Shown here: one piece after another, positions 42,566-54,095 of the stretch
Layout: every line of letters starts with the position of its first letter
Position numbering within the stretch: the first letter of the stretch is position 1
NCBI GenBank assembly: GCA_015039315.1
Contig: WIDE01000084.1
Coordinates: 82,938-146,937, forward strand
From: Clavulina sp. PMI_390
Taxonomy: Eukaryota > Basidiomycota > Agaricomycetes > Cantharellales > Hydnaceae
Direction of reading: 5' to 3'
Length of the DNA: 64,000 bases
The notes under the pieces: generated by a model
Databases searched by the model: none
Seen by the model: only the letters and a program-made list of their open reading frames with translations
Told to the model about the DNA's origin: nothing
Translations under genes and position numbers: made by a program

Positions 42566-44074
42566 ATGCTGACGAGAAGGGCCGCGACCCACGAGCCTGT
42601 CAGCCGGTTGAGAGAGGCCAATTGGCAAATTCCTGCTGTCTTCCTTCCCCCTGAATTACTCAGTGACATCTTTATCCGATCTGTCCATCTAAATTGCTGT
42701 CAGGATATCGGAACACTGCATGAAGTAGCAAAGAAGGGTCGTAAATCGTTTGGCGGGGTTTGTTATCGCTGGCGCGAAGTCGTGAAGGCAACCCAAGCTC
42801 TTTGGGCAATAACCAATTTTCCCCCACCACCTTCCGTCGTTCGGAACCCTGCGCGCCTCGGATTCCTTCACCTATCCCCACATACATTCGAGCGATATTT
42901 CTACGAGCTTAATCTCGCTGGGACTGCTCCGTTAACGCTTATTTCGCGGTGTGGCGAATATCCTATCGCATTTCCAAAGAAGACTTTCCCTCAACTCGGC
43001 CGTTATCTACAAATAGCCCTCTTCCCTGTGTTCGCTAGATGTGAACAAATCCTGTTGGAGGCTCCTGGACAGCTAGCTCTGACGCTCCTCAATTCCTGCT
43101 CGACCCAACTAACGAAAGTCAAGTCTCTTGAGCTTCGAGCTCAAGGCTTTATCCCCAACCCTACCGCATCTCCATCTCAAGTTCTAGACCTCTCTCATGC
43201 TCACAGCATGCAGAATTTTTCTCTCACCTTTACACGTGTGTGGGTGATCACCTCACTCGGAACCATGAGCCCAATGCTCCCTGATATGACAAAGCTGCGG
43301 ACACTTACCCTGACAGGGTTTGTGGACTCCATGGCCGCATACAACATCATCTCGCGAGCTTCTTCGCTTCGAAGCTTAGTGTGGTCACCAGCATTTTATA
43401 TTCCCCCATTCCACCCTCCGCCACATGAAATCAAGCTGCCGTTCCTCCAATATCTCAAGCTCGACTCCATCACTCGTTCCATTGTTCCTCATCTCCATGC
43501 CCCCGAGTTGCGTGTTCTCAATCTTGGTATGGTTTCCAATGGGACTCAGCCCATGTTTCCACAGCCTTCACAGTTTATAAACCTTCGAGCACTCAACCTG
43601 ACGGGATGGTTGGACCGACCGTTTTCCCCTGCCCTAGAAACGTTCTTGTGTTGCCATCCAAGTCTTGAACTATTCAATGTGCAAGACACGTTATACACGA
43701 GCATTGCGGTGGCATGTAGAACTGTCCCAAACCTCGCGACTGTTGTCGTCGACTGGTACACGGCAAGAAATGGACGTGGATATGATGAGATGCTGGAAGG
43801 ACCCCGGCTCCTGTTGGATCACTGGTCTGAACAGATCGCTCCGGGAACTGTGAGCCCCATCTCGCGTAAATTGATGTTCGTCAATGAATCGACAAGGAGC
43901 TATGATCAACTGGTAGGAATTGAGCCAGACACACTGAGAGGATGGTTTCCGCAGGCCAATGGAGTGGACATCCAAGTGAAGCTGTCTGGTAGGAATACTT
44001 ATGCAAGGTGGCAGCCAGAAGATTGGGACCGATGGCTCCAGCAGGACGATCCATCGTACGAACCTATTTTCTAG
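42566..44074 (+). CDS. F-box protein with LRR-like repeats, paralog 4
   Basis: A single frame of 502 aa beginning MLTRRAATHEPVSRLREANW. The F-box FLPPELLSDIFIRSVHLNCC and GVCYRWREVVKATQALWAIT are intact. The body repeats the pattern of paralog 3 almost block for block: LAGTAPLTLISRCGEYP, KVKSLELRAQG, LRTLTLTGFVDSMAAYNIIS, ASSLRSLVWSPAFYIP, LNLTGWLDRPFSPALETF, FNVQDTLYTSIAVACRT. The end, WQPEDWDRWLQQDDPSYEPIF, is also shared. The offset from paralog 3 is about 2.4 kb, so a second tandem duplication, distinct from the 3.4-kb one, is the simplest origin. Confidence 0.87.
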   Translation: MLTRRAATHEPVSRLREANWQIPAVFLPPELLSDIFIRSVHLNCCQDIGTLHEVAKKGRKSFGGVCYRWREVVKATQALWAITNFPPPPSVVRNPARLGFLHLSPHTFERYFYELNLAGTAPLTLISRCGEYPIAFPKKTFPQLGRYLQIALFPVFARCEQILLEAPGQLALTLLNSCSTQLTKVKSLELRAQGFIPNPTASPSQVLDLSHAHSMQNFSLTFTRVWVITSLGTMSPMLPDMTKLRTLTLTGFVDSMAAYNIISRASSLRSLVWSPAFYIPPFHPPPHEIKLPFLQYLKLDSITRSIVPHLHAPELRVLNLGMVSNGTQPMFPQPSQFINLRALNLTGWLDRPFSPALETFLCCHPSLELFNVQDTLYTSIAVACRTVPNLATVVVDWYTARNGRGYDEMLEGPRLLLDHWSEQIAPGTVSPISRKLMFVNESTRSYDQLVGIEPDTLRGWFPQANGVDIQVKLSGRNTYARWQPEDWDRWLQQDDPSYEPIF

Positions 44075-44241
44075 CTATGTACATATATATTGATAGAGAG
44101 CCAGAGACACAATATGTGCAATCCATCAATGCCACGGCGTCCCACTGGCAGTGCGTTTCCATAGGACGTTCCCTTGACGTAAACATCAGTCAACGCTCCG
44201 TTTGACTGGCCGCATTGTGGCAACCCTGGAGAAACAGGCGA

Positions 44242-45786
44242 ATGCGCCGTCTAGTTGCATTTCTCGTTCTGAACTATTTATCCCAGTGCTGGGCCCAGAC
44301 AACCCTCTCTATTCCTTCACAGACCCAGCAGCAAGTGACTTCTGGGCAGAGTGCACTGACACTTGCCATCCCTCAAGCGCCCACAGCACTGAATCTTTCT
44401 GTCGCACTATGCTCAACCAATTCACCCTTCCCGAGATTCTTCGTGGGCAACGGCTCTGCGGTATCGAATCCAACGACCGATACTGCCGGCGACGAGATCT
44501 TTCTTGACGGAGGCGTAGCGTTCTGGAGTGGTTCTGGTCCGGCCACGCTGTACGCGTTCCCCACATCAGGAGGCACTGGGGCAAGATTCTTCGAGGTAGC
44601 ACTAACTCAAGATCGTATGTGCCCCTATCTTTATAACTTTGTCCGGACGAAAGCCGTGTCTGATTAGACTGAATGTACTTTGCCTTCGGTGCTACGATCG
44701 TAGAGGCAATATTTCGAAGAAACGAATCCGCCCCCCTCTTCGGGGACTCTACTTCCACCCAAGCAATCGTTTTCTCTCCGCCATTTCTAGATGCCCCAAT
44801 CAACGAGCCCTCTTATCCCAACTACACCCTCCCCAACGCCAACCTTTCCGATGCATCACCACCCCCAGCTGCCCCTTCACAAACACTTCTCCTCTATCAA
44901 ACCTCCAACATATCATCCCTTGTCGCCGAATTCAACCAGTCGTTTTGTGGGATGCCCCTAATACCGGGGAACGTCGTCGCAACAGGCAAAGAGCTCACCA
45001 AGAGTGTTGTCCTACGAGACTCTTCTGGATGGCGCACCCAATTCATCATTGAAGGCCTAACCCCTTCCACAAACTATACCGCTTTCATTATCGAAGCAGA
45101 CGGGTCGTCTGTCACACAGCCGCTATACTTTACCACCAAATCCAGTATGTTCTCGTACACCTGCTTGTTCTCCTGCCCTACTCACACCTAACTTGCTTGT
45201 AGCCTCTTTCCCATGCTCTTTAGTCCATTCGCTACCCTACTGCCCGGCAGTAGCCTATTCCGTCCCACTCCCTCCACCACAAAGTCCATCCACTACCTAC
45301 TTCCCGGGAAACCTCCCCAGCGACATAGCCGACCCTCTCGTTTCCTCTATAGGAAACTTTTCTACATCACTCCTCACATTTGCCTGTGGAAGAGACATAT
45401 ACTCGCCCCTTCAGTCATGCGCCGACTGCCAAGAAGCATATCGAGAGTGGGCATGTGCCGTGTCCCTTCCTCGTTGCGCAGAATCGCCGTCCAACAACCC
45501 AACACCAGCTCCCGCACTACAAGCGTCGAATAGCACTGGCGCAACACGCTCATCCAATATCCCTCCATTGGGCAAGCAGTTCACCGAGCTGCTGCCGTGC
45601 GTCGAGACATGCTACCAAGTCCAGCGGGCATGTCCTTCGTTCTTGGGGTGGCAGTGCCCAGCCTATCGAGTCAATGCCAACGCAAGCTATGGAATTGGGT
45701 TCATTGACAGCGAGAAGAAACCTTTAGGCGGCTTCCCGGGTGCCGCTCAGGACGATTTTGGCAATGTGTTTTGCAACATGCCGTAA
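44242..45786 (+). CDS. MID1: MID1-like subunit of a stretch-activated calcium channel
   Basis: Mid1 partners the Cch1 channel in the plasma membrane or ER and supports calcium entry under stress. The protein starts with a signal peptide (MRRLVAFLVLNYLSQCWAQ). The ectodomain has several N-glycosylation sequons (for example NLS, NYT, NLS, NQS, NFS). The C-terminal part is Cys-rich and matches the Mid1 family: TFACGRDIYSPLQSCADCQ, YREWACAVSLPRC, LPCVETCYQVQRACPSFLGW, QCPAYRVNASYGIGF-like segment and FGNVFCNMP at the end. Exons 44242-44614, 44704-45144 and 45203-45786 sum to 1398 nt (465 aa). The first acceptor was placed at 44703 because an in-frame TGA excludes the nearer AG. It converges on Noc1 with 241 bp between the stops. 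Confidence 0.88.
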
Positions 45787-46027
45787 ATTTCATCTCTCCC
45801 CGGCGCTCAGTGAGAGTGCGCAGCCTCTCCTTCCCCCTGTGCTGATGTGTTGACAACAGTCGCGTACATTTATTGAGGTTTCTTATCTTATCGTATTCGG
45901 ACTTTGCGCGCAAAGATATTTCGTAATTACTCGCATTCTGTATATTTGGTACGAGCAAGCAACGGCCTATACATAGATCCATCTGCCCATCCCAAATATT
46001 TAGCGCTCGTGTACCACGGGCTAGCAA

Positions 46028-49000
46028 CTACAGATCCTCCTCTGGAGCATCTTCAATAAGCTTCGCGTAGTCTTCGTAACTTGCGAACGTAGGGAGCGCC
46101 CCAAGCTTTCGCTTCTTCCTCCCGCCCTTTCGCGTGTCGTCCTCATGAGGTTTCCGTTTACCTGTGACTGCCTCGGAATCCTCAGGTTCGAAGGCGGAGG
46201 GAATGAGAACCTCCGAGTTCAGAGACACGAGATCATCCTCGTCTTCTGCAAAATCCACAGGTTCATCGTCACTGGAGGAGTCGTCGTTTTGAGGCACAGC
46301 ATCCTCGTCTTCATCCTCATCATCAACAACGCCCTCTGCAACGTCGATACCCTCATCCTCTTCATCCTCATCAGGTTCAGCCTCATCCCCGCTGACACCT
46401 AATGCTTCAGAGTCTGAGTCTGAGTCATCGCCTTCGGAATCATCCAGGTCACTGAGTCCACTTGGGATCGAGTCTGAATCATCCTCCATAAGGTCAAGAT
46501 CTGCCTTGGGTCCGGGCATTGTCTCTTGCATGACCTACAGTGGGGAAAATATACATTGGAGATGATATCGGGATCAAAAAGATAAATGGGACAGAAACGC
46601 ACCCTCCAGATTTCGGCCTCTTCAGAATCATCAGAGTTTTCGGATTCAGCGTCTGACTGTTCGGCTGCTTCTGCCTCCACAGCATCCTCGCTCTCATCTT
46701 CAGACGCAGCTGCCGAGTTGTCTGAATCGTCTTCACTCTCATCGTCCTCGCCCTTCTTCCGCTTCGCTATCTTCTTGCTCTTCTCGTTCTGCTTCTCAAT
46801 CTTGTTGAGGAAGAACTTGTGAAAGAATAACTACGAGATCAAGAGCCAAAAAATGTATCAATGAGTGAGGACGTCCATGCGATGGAATATAGACGCACCT
46901 GGTCAACGGGAACCTGTGACGCTTTCATCTTCCAGAAGCCCTCGTCATTCACTGTTCCACTCTTCACGCCTCCGTCGCCACTGATCCCACCCTTCACCAA
47001 GTGTACACTCCCACTCCCATCATGCGCGGATGCCGCTGGCTGCATGGCGCTTGCTCCTCGCGGCTTTGGCTGTTTGGGATTCTTGTACACAAAGCGATCA
47101 AGGAAGTGAGAGAGAGTATTGAGGGCTAGGTCAGGCGTGGCGGTGACTTGGGCAGAGGTGAGGATTTGACTAGCGTGCAATGATACAGATGGATGGAAGT
47201 GGTGGAGGAGAGGGACCTGCAAAAAGTGATAATACTGGTCAGACAAGATATCAGAATGGAGAGCGCCTGTAAAACGCACAAGTTCCCAAAGACATGTGGA
47301 TTCTGCGTGTGCGTATTGTGGGTCTCGTTTGCGAGCATCATACGCCTCGCTCAGCTCAATATCCTCACCAGCTTTTGGCTTACCGCTCTGATTTACGCGG
47401 CGAGGAACATGCATAAGCTCTTTGAGCGAAGGTGTTGTTTCCATAAGCTATGCATGAGTCATTGTAAGCTAAGAACCTTTCAAACACACTCTGAGGAAGT
47501 TGTCGACTGACCTGGCCTATCATATATAGCGTCCCACATATGAAGGGTGGCTGATGCATATTGAGGCCCTGCAGAATTCGCTTCACGAAGGCTGCTATTC
47601 GGCTAAACGTTTTATCGGCTTTCACAGCTTTGAACGTCAAGTTGAGCCACATCGCTTGTTTCGACGAGTTGACCAGTCGCGGGTCAAGGATGGACTCATA
47701 TAGAGTTCGATAGAAGCGATCGGAGATGCTCTATAACCAGTGTAGAAGGGTTGAGCTAATGCCGGAACAGAAGCGAACAGTATAGACTAACCTGCTTCGA
47801 CGATGTCACCTGCAGGATGAGCATCAGTGCTTGGACACTAACATTGAAGGTTGCAGTATGGGTTATTCGGAAGAGTGTATCAATGTGGTTTTCAAACGTT
47901 GCATCGTCAGGCTTGGCAAAGGGCATTGCGCGGTTCACGCCGCTCAAGATGGCAGAGATAGTCTTCGAGTCACTATCCTCCACTTCCGTGAAGCCATCTG
48001 TTGCTTGAGTTTCGGGAGCTTTGCCTTTGCCTTTAGCGTTCGCCGCACCCTTCTTCCCTTTTGCCTTGACGTCTGGTTTTGTCTGCGCTTCGGTAGATGA
48101 GGGGTTTTTCGGCGAACGCCCGCTTTCATGGAGGAGCTCCTGGAAGAGCTTGAAATATAGGTCCACGAGCTGTAGGGCAACGGCTTGATCCGCCTCACTA
48201 GGAGAGAGCATGACTTGATTTAGAGTAATCACCCCATAGTAGCGGGCGTGGACGTTCACACCATCCGGAGAGGTAGCAGTGGATGTGGACGCAGATTTGG
48301 TAGGAGGGCGGAAGATTAGAGAAGCGATTTCGCGGACGATGATCGACTTCATGCCCGGATGGTGCTGAAGGATCTGGAGAAGCTGGTACGAGGCTTTAGA
48401 GGCCACGTTTTTCTCTGAGTCACCCTATGATGGAGTTCCGAAAACAATCTTCAGAGACACGAAATGCACTATGGGAAAATTGGGTGCTCACGAGTTTGTT
48501 GACCAACAGGCGCAAAAGGTTCTGTTCTTGCTCCGGCTTCCCATTAAGCAGCTGGAATATCAGCGTCATAGCTTGAGTTCGGACGTAGGGTAGGAGATCT
48601 TGAGTAAGGGTCTACACAACGCGAGGTTTGTGAGAAGGCACGAGAACAAATTAAGCTCACTGACCTCGAGAAGTTGGAGAATATTGAAGAAATATTTCTT
48701 CAGCCAATCCTCGAACCACCAAACCGTCAACTGGGTATCAGTGACATCGGGGTGGTTAACCGGCTGATCCGCAAGGTATCTTAAGATGTGGGATCGAATG
48801 AACAAGTAGTTTCGTGCAAAAAGAGGAAATGTCCTCACTTGAGTTTTCGATCCGGGCCACCCCCACCAACCCACCAATCGACGATGGCTCTTAGGGCCTT
48901 GAGACTCTCTTCTCGCCCTTTCTTCCCAGCCATGGTCCTCAGCTGCTCAAGTGCTCTGGTGTTGTGGATAGGACTGCTCTGCGCCATAAGGGTAAGCGCA

Positions 49001-49881
49001 CTGAGACGATCGCTGAGCGTCCCACTAGCCAGAACGTTCGCAATGAACTGCTCGTCAGACTTTGACGTGGTTTCGGGAGCAGGTAGGGCAGCATGAAGGG
49101 ATTGTGCTTTGGCTCGTAATGTGTTAAGTTCGGATTGAGAGGGAGCAGGGAGGGAGGGGAGTGGGGATAATGTTGGGAACTCGGTGGCATACCAGCGTGT
49201 GCTAGCGGGGATATTCTTCATACGACATACATTCAAGTGGGCGTCAGACGAGGGTTTACTGGTGTAGGGTAAAGAAGACCCACCAAACGAACTGCCGCAA
49301 GCTGTTTCCTAACGGCTTTAGACTCTTCAGAAGGCTCTAATGGCGCGGTTTTGGTGGCTTTATCAGCCTTTTGTTGTTGCTGCTGAGACTCATTCTCCTT
49401 CTTCGTCTTGGTCGGAATCTCGTCAACTTCCGATTCAGCGTCCGATTCAACGTCAGAGACGATAGCATCTTGAGATTTGAAGTTCAGCTTTTTCAAAAAG
49501 CTGGCGATCTCCTTTGTCGTTTTAGCCTATAGAAGGGGCCACTCAGAGTCAGCTTGTCATTGGCGAATGTAGTAAGTAAGCTTGAGGACAGACATTTGCT
49601 TCTTGATCAGAGAACTCCTGTATTTCATCTCCTTCATCGCCATCCAGATCTTTTACAAGCTCATAGTCATCGTCTTCACCACCAAGAGCACGGATCGCAC
49701 TTCTCAGCTCGTCCACAGAAGGATCCACGGCACTTGAAGCTTGAGATTTTGGAGCCTTCTTTGCATGCCCCTTCGGTGATGATGTGGAAGGACCTGGAGC
49801 AGTTTTTGGTGAGATTTTTGACGATTTTGAAGCCTTTAGAGGCTTGATTGGTCTCCGAGATTTTTCTATCGGAGGTGCCAT
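46028..49881 (-). CDS. MAK21: Noc1/Mak21, CBF-domain ribosome biogenesis factor (CEBPZ family)
   Basis: Noc1 forms a complex with Noc2 that accompanies early 60S pre-ribosomes in the nucleolus. The N-terminus is basic and disordered (MAPPIEKSRRPIKPLKASKS). Conserved HEAT-like regions follow: KNIPASTRWYATEFPTL, LKALRAIVDWWVGGGGPDRKLK, LTVWWFEDWLKKYFFNILQL, VNKLGDSEKNVASKASYQL, HPGMKSIIVREIASLIFRP, RYYGVITLNQVML and SGVNRAMPFA. The CBF domain region carries FICGTLYMIGQ, ARKRDPQYAHAESTCLWELV, FHPSVSLHASQIL and FLDRFVYKNPKQPK. The C-terminus is a long Asp/Glu/Ser tract ending KLIEDAPEEDL, with the stop at 46028. About ten introns; about 1,000-1,100 aa, normal for the family. All core regions appear intact. 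Confidence 0.95.
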
Positions 49882-50132
49882 TGAGGTATGTTTACACGAC
49901 TCTCACGGTGCTTCGACCCAAATAATGTCGCTGTTGGGAGAAAATCGGCCTGAATTTCCAGCAGAGTTCTTGCTGAGATAGAAATCTATCGTATTAATGG
50001 TATAAAAGAGTAGTGGGAGGGGATTCGCAGTACATTGAAGGCTCTGCTAACTGAGGAGAACTAGTTGTACAGTTACCTCACTAAGATGGAGGTAAGGTCA
50101 TCGACATAATAGAGTAGGGTCGGATAAAAGGA

Positions 50133-51446
50133 CTAATTGTCAGACGTGCGAGGTAGCAGTAGAGGGGCACTCGTCGGACTGTCGTCGGGACTGTTGTTCC
50201 CACCCGGGTACGCCCTGTTTCGTTGAGATTGGGCTCCTGCTCCCATCCGCTTTTCCAGACCAGCTCTCCGCGCTGCTCTCGCAATCTTCCTCTCCTCCAC
50301 GATCCCGGGTCGTACAGCGTCCATCCTATGGAACGTCCAGCGTCCTGCTGCGATGGTGACGATAATGGCTACGCCGGTGACAACGTAAGAAAGAATTTTG
50401 GAACCCTTTGACTCGTTTTTTTCGTCGGCGATGACACCGAGGTAAACGGTAAGGAAGAGGTTGGGGAGGGAGAGGATGTTGGCGAGAAGGTAGACCCAAA
50501 ACTTGATGCCGACTACGGAGAACATCACGGTGGTGACTATGAGGACATGGGAGTGCATTGGTTAGCACAAGATAGCTTGAGAGTGTGTAAAGGAGCACTG
50601 ACGATGATTAGGGATGGCAGAGTATCGGATGATGAGCACAGCCCAGAATCCTCCTTCACGGACGACCCGCGCCAGGCAGGCATATCCGAGCTTGTGTGCC
50701 TCGTACTTTTCTGAGCGTCCAGTGCACCAGTACTTGAAGACGAACCAGTTGGCGATTTCGCCGAGGAGGTGGCCAGCAGAGGCAATAAGGAAGCCCTTCC
50801 ATACACCCCATACAACACCAACCAAGATGTCGATAAACTCGCCACCGATCAACTATGAGGACAGAACTCAGAGATATAGCCTATGTCAAGAAGAGGTGGC
50901 AACATACCGGAGGGAAGGAGAATATGACGAGGAGGGCTATAGGGATTGCCCATCCACCAGGCAAGCTAGGGATCAAGAGGAGCACATCAGTTCCAGCGCT
51001 TCGTCTATGTGGTGGAAACCTGCGACGCACTTTCGAAGTTTTTCTGCGTAAGGATTAATCGCGTCAACGATTTTCGTGTGGAAGACCATGATGAGGATGA
51101 AGACAACGAGAAGGATGATTCCACCAACAATGACCCACACTATCGAGATCATCGTCAGAATCCATGGCTTGTATACTCCAGATTAGCACAGCAACTCACT
51201 ATTGGGACGATTGTTCTTCCCTCGGTTGAAGAGGTTCCGGAAGTTGAACGGTGATTCGTCTGCATCTTCCAGCTCAGATGGCGTCGGGCTCGGAGGGCGC
51301 TGTTGCTCCTTGAAGCTTCCGATTGTTGACTGAGAATAGGCAGGTGCGGCATAGGGACCAAGCTCAGATTGGTGGTACGCAGGCACTGTGGACTGCGGGA
51401 AGGCAGGCGCGGCAGGGTATGGAGGTAGAGGAGGGCGTGACGTCAT
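50133..51446 (-). CDS. Tvp38/TMEM64 (VTT-domain) membrane protein, paralog 1
   Basis: Golgi/late-Golgi polytopic membrane protein of the DedA/Tvp38 superfamily, which contains lipid scramblase-like members. Cytosolic Pro-rich N-terminus (MTSRPPLPPYPAAPAF) and an acidic SPTPSELEDADESPFNFRNL segment precede the first span. The VTT core reads FIDILVGVVWGVWKGFLIASAGHLLGEIANWFVFKY, then GGFWAVLIIRYSAIPNH and, after an intron, VVGIKFWVYLLANILSLPN. The last span is followed by a basic tail (RAARRAGLEKRM) ending RTSDN. About five introns. The C-terminal PY motif of paralogs 2 and 3 is absent here. An alternative ATG lies at 51464. Paralog of the next two genes. Confidence 0.88.
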
Positions 51447-51546
51447 GAAAGGCAGGTGAGGCAAGGGTGTGTGCTTGAGAAGTGAGGGAGAGGGAAGGCG
51501 AGTAGTAGCGGGGCGTGGTGATGTCCAAAGTTTCTTGGCCAGGACC

Positions 51547-51554
51547 TATTTATA
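51547..51554 (-). promoter_or_regulatory. TATA box of Tvp38 paralog 1
   Basis: TATAAATA on the minus strand about 100 bp upstream of ATG 51446. The two sister genes have a TATA element at about the same distance. Confidence 0.5.
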
Positions 51555-52772
51555 CATAGCCTATCAAGGTGCGACAGGTAGAGTAATAAACTTTATGGAG
51601 CCTCCGCGTGATGGCAGTGCTGCAGCCCGGATGAGGCTCAGCGATCAAAGCGTAGCATACGCTAACCCGCGCTCCATGGTAGCAGGCCTTGCAGTTCATT
51701 ACGCACAGCGAGAGACGTTTTGCATAATTTCCTTTGGCCACCCTTCACATACAAACAGCAAAGGAAAGGGTCGTTCTCGCCCGTTGGAGTAGTCTCTGCA
51801 TACTGTGCACTGTGTGAGACTGGCGGTGCTGTTGGAGTTCATTGGAGTTCATCGGACTGGGGCTGCCGAAATTGGGGTGGGATCAGCACGTGCGCAAGCA
51901 GAGCAGCGACTGTTTTGCAGCGCGCTAATGAGCGATTGCAAGGCATTTACTCCTAGGATACTAGCGACTCCTCTAACGACGCGATGGCAGTGTGGCACAT
52001 TTTTCCTTCGTCGCAGCAGTCTACGTGCACCAGTGCTAAAGGACGGCATATACCTGGGCTCCACCAACTGTCCTCACACAGATTCGCTTCCCGTGCTCCT
52101 CTGGTGAACCAGAAACAACTATTTTCAAATCAGACCTGAGGAGCGGTGGGGCGAGCGAGGAAAACAGAAGCGTCACGTGTTGGTGGGATCTCAATAGCTA
52201 TTGATTCTCGATCTGATGTTCGCCGCCTACCATGGCGAGCGGGAAATGTATTCTACATGGAATATGCGAGCAGGATTGCGCGCCAAATCTTCAACACGAT
52301 TACGGTGGTCTCAATCCGTCGGCAATTTGATTGTGATTTCGTAGCGAGGCACAGCGGAGCAAAATTAGTTGGGCGTCGATCACGACTCTGGCGCTCGGAC
52401 CACCTTGTCCACTTGTTTTGAGCGCGTTATGAAACTTTATTCCGTCGTCTCAGGTAAAGACTTTTAGGTCCTTTTTTACTCACTGATCATGATATGCCGC
52501 CATCAAGACAGGTCAGATCAGTACACCATACCTCTCACTTGAGAATCACGTAGTACATTGAGGCGGATCAAACAGATTGTCACTATCTCAGCAGGGAAAG
52601 AGCGATTTTTTTTGTGGATACGAAGGGCCGTGAGATCAAATTACTGACATTACGGATTAATTTCATTGTACGGAACGACATTAACCGAGCTAAGATTCTT
52701 CAGTGGCCGTAAACATTCGTAAGGGAGGATAACAATTTCCACCTAACTCGCACAAAGGCACGGCCAACAGGT
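51555..52772. other. Spacer between Tvp38 paralogs 1 and 2
   Basis: About 1.2 kb with no supported gene; short frames overlap one another and lack family motifs. No transposon ends seen. Confidence 0.45.
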
Positions 52773-54000
52773 CTAGCGCGATGGAGGTGGATAGTTAGGA
52801 GGCGAATAGATTTGGGCTGGGCCCGACCATTCCTGTTCGGGCTTAGCAGCCGGCATCTCGCCCTCATAACCCGCCTTCCTAGCCGCCCTTGCCGCCCGTC
52901 TCTCTGCTACTACCTCTGGTCTCACAGCATCCATCTTCTTGAACGTCCATCGCGCCGCGACAATAGTGATGAGAGCGCCCACGACGATGACGGCGATAGA
53001 GATGATTTTGGAGCCCTTGGAGTTGGAGTTGTTGTCAGCAGCAACACCAACATAGACGGTGATGAGGAGCTTGGGAAGGGAGAGGATATTTGCAAGCAAG
53101 TAGACCCAGAACTTGATGCCAACCACAGAGAAGATGACCGTCGTGACTGCATTCATGATGAGAGCGGCGAGAACATGAAAATGGAAAGGGATGAGAAAAT
53201 AAATGACAGGACTCAACGCTCGTAAGAGTCACTTACGATGACCAGGGATGGCAGAGTACCGGATGATGAGTACAGCCCAGAACCCACCCTCCCGAACAAC
53301 TTTTGCGAGGCATGCGTATCCAAGTTTCTCGCGCTCGTACTTCTTCGAGCGTCCAGAGCAGCAGTATTTGAAGACGAACCAGTTGGCGATCTCTCCGAGG
53401 AGGTGGCCTGCAGCACAGATGAGGAAGCCCTTCCAGATACCCCAAACAACTCCAACCATGATATCGACGAGCTCGTGGCCGAAAAGCTGTTGAGGGATTG
53501 GTGTCAACGTTAAGATGAAGGTAGAATTCACTCAAGGAAGAACGTTAACGCACGGGCGGGAAGGATAGTACTATTAGGATGCCAATGGGGATTGCCCATC
53601 CGCCCTTCATGCTGAGAAGCAACATTTATTAGCTCGAGCACCCATCAAGAAAAGGAAGAGCATAACATACTTTCGGAGATGCTCAGCGGCAGGATCAATT
53701 GCATCGACAATCTTGCTATGCAATGCCAAAATGACAATGAAGATGATAGCAAAGGCTACCATTGCAATGGTTCCCCATGCTGTCGGGTACGGACGCGGTC
53801 AATAGTGACACCGAAACTGCAACAAATGAGAGAATAAGCTCACTGCTAGTGCCTTTCGATTGGCCTCGGCTCATGAGAGTTTTGAAGCTAAATGGCCTCT
53901 CATCCATATCCTCGAGCTCAGAGGGTGTTGGGGTGGAGGCGCGCTGTCCATTGGAGTACGGCGCGCCAGATTGAGGGTAGACGGGATGAGGGGCCGACAT
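52773..54000 (-). CDS. Tvp38/TMEM64 (VTT-domain) membrane protein, paralog 2
   Basis: Start MSAPHPVYPQSGAP with TPTPSELEDMDERPFSFKTL, the same acidic segment as in its sisters. Membrane core: AFAIIFIVILALHSKIVDAI, GGWAIPIGILIVLSFPP, HELVDIMVGVVWGIWKGFLI, CAAGHLLGEIANWFVFKYCC, GGFWAVLIIRYSAIPGH and VVGIKFWVYLLANILSLPKL. The tail (RRAARAARKAGYEGEM) ends in SPPNYPPPSR, which contains a PPNY PY-type motif. Around five introns, at positions matching paralogs 1 and 3. Presumably a Golgi membrane protein. Closest to paralog 3. Confidence 0.88.
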
Positions 54001-54087
54001 ATCACTCGTAGTGGTACGTGAAAAGTCCAAGCGAGAGGGGAAAGGAGGAGGGGGATGCCTGCTGGTAGGAAACTCAGAACGAGGTGC

Positions 54088-54095
54088 TATATATA
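54088..54095 (-). promoter_or_regulatory. TATA box of Tvp38 paralog 2
   Basis: TATATATA about 88 bp upstream of ATG 54000. Confidence 0.5.

Noticed and set aside
46145..46402. Hydrophobic plus-strand frame resembling membrane segments
   Set aside because: Antisense of the acidic Noc1 tail; Asp/Glu codons read as Ile/Leu/Phe on the other strand.
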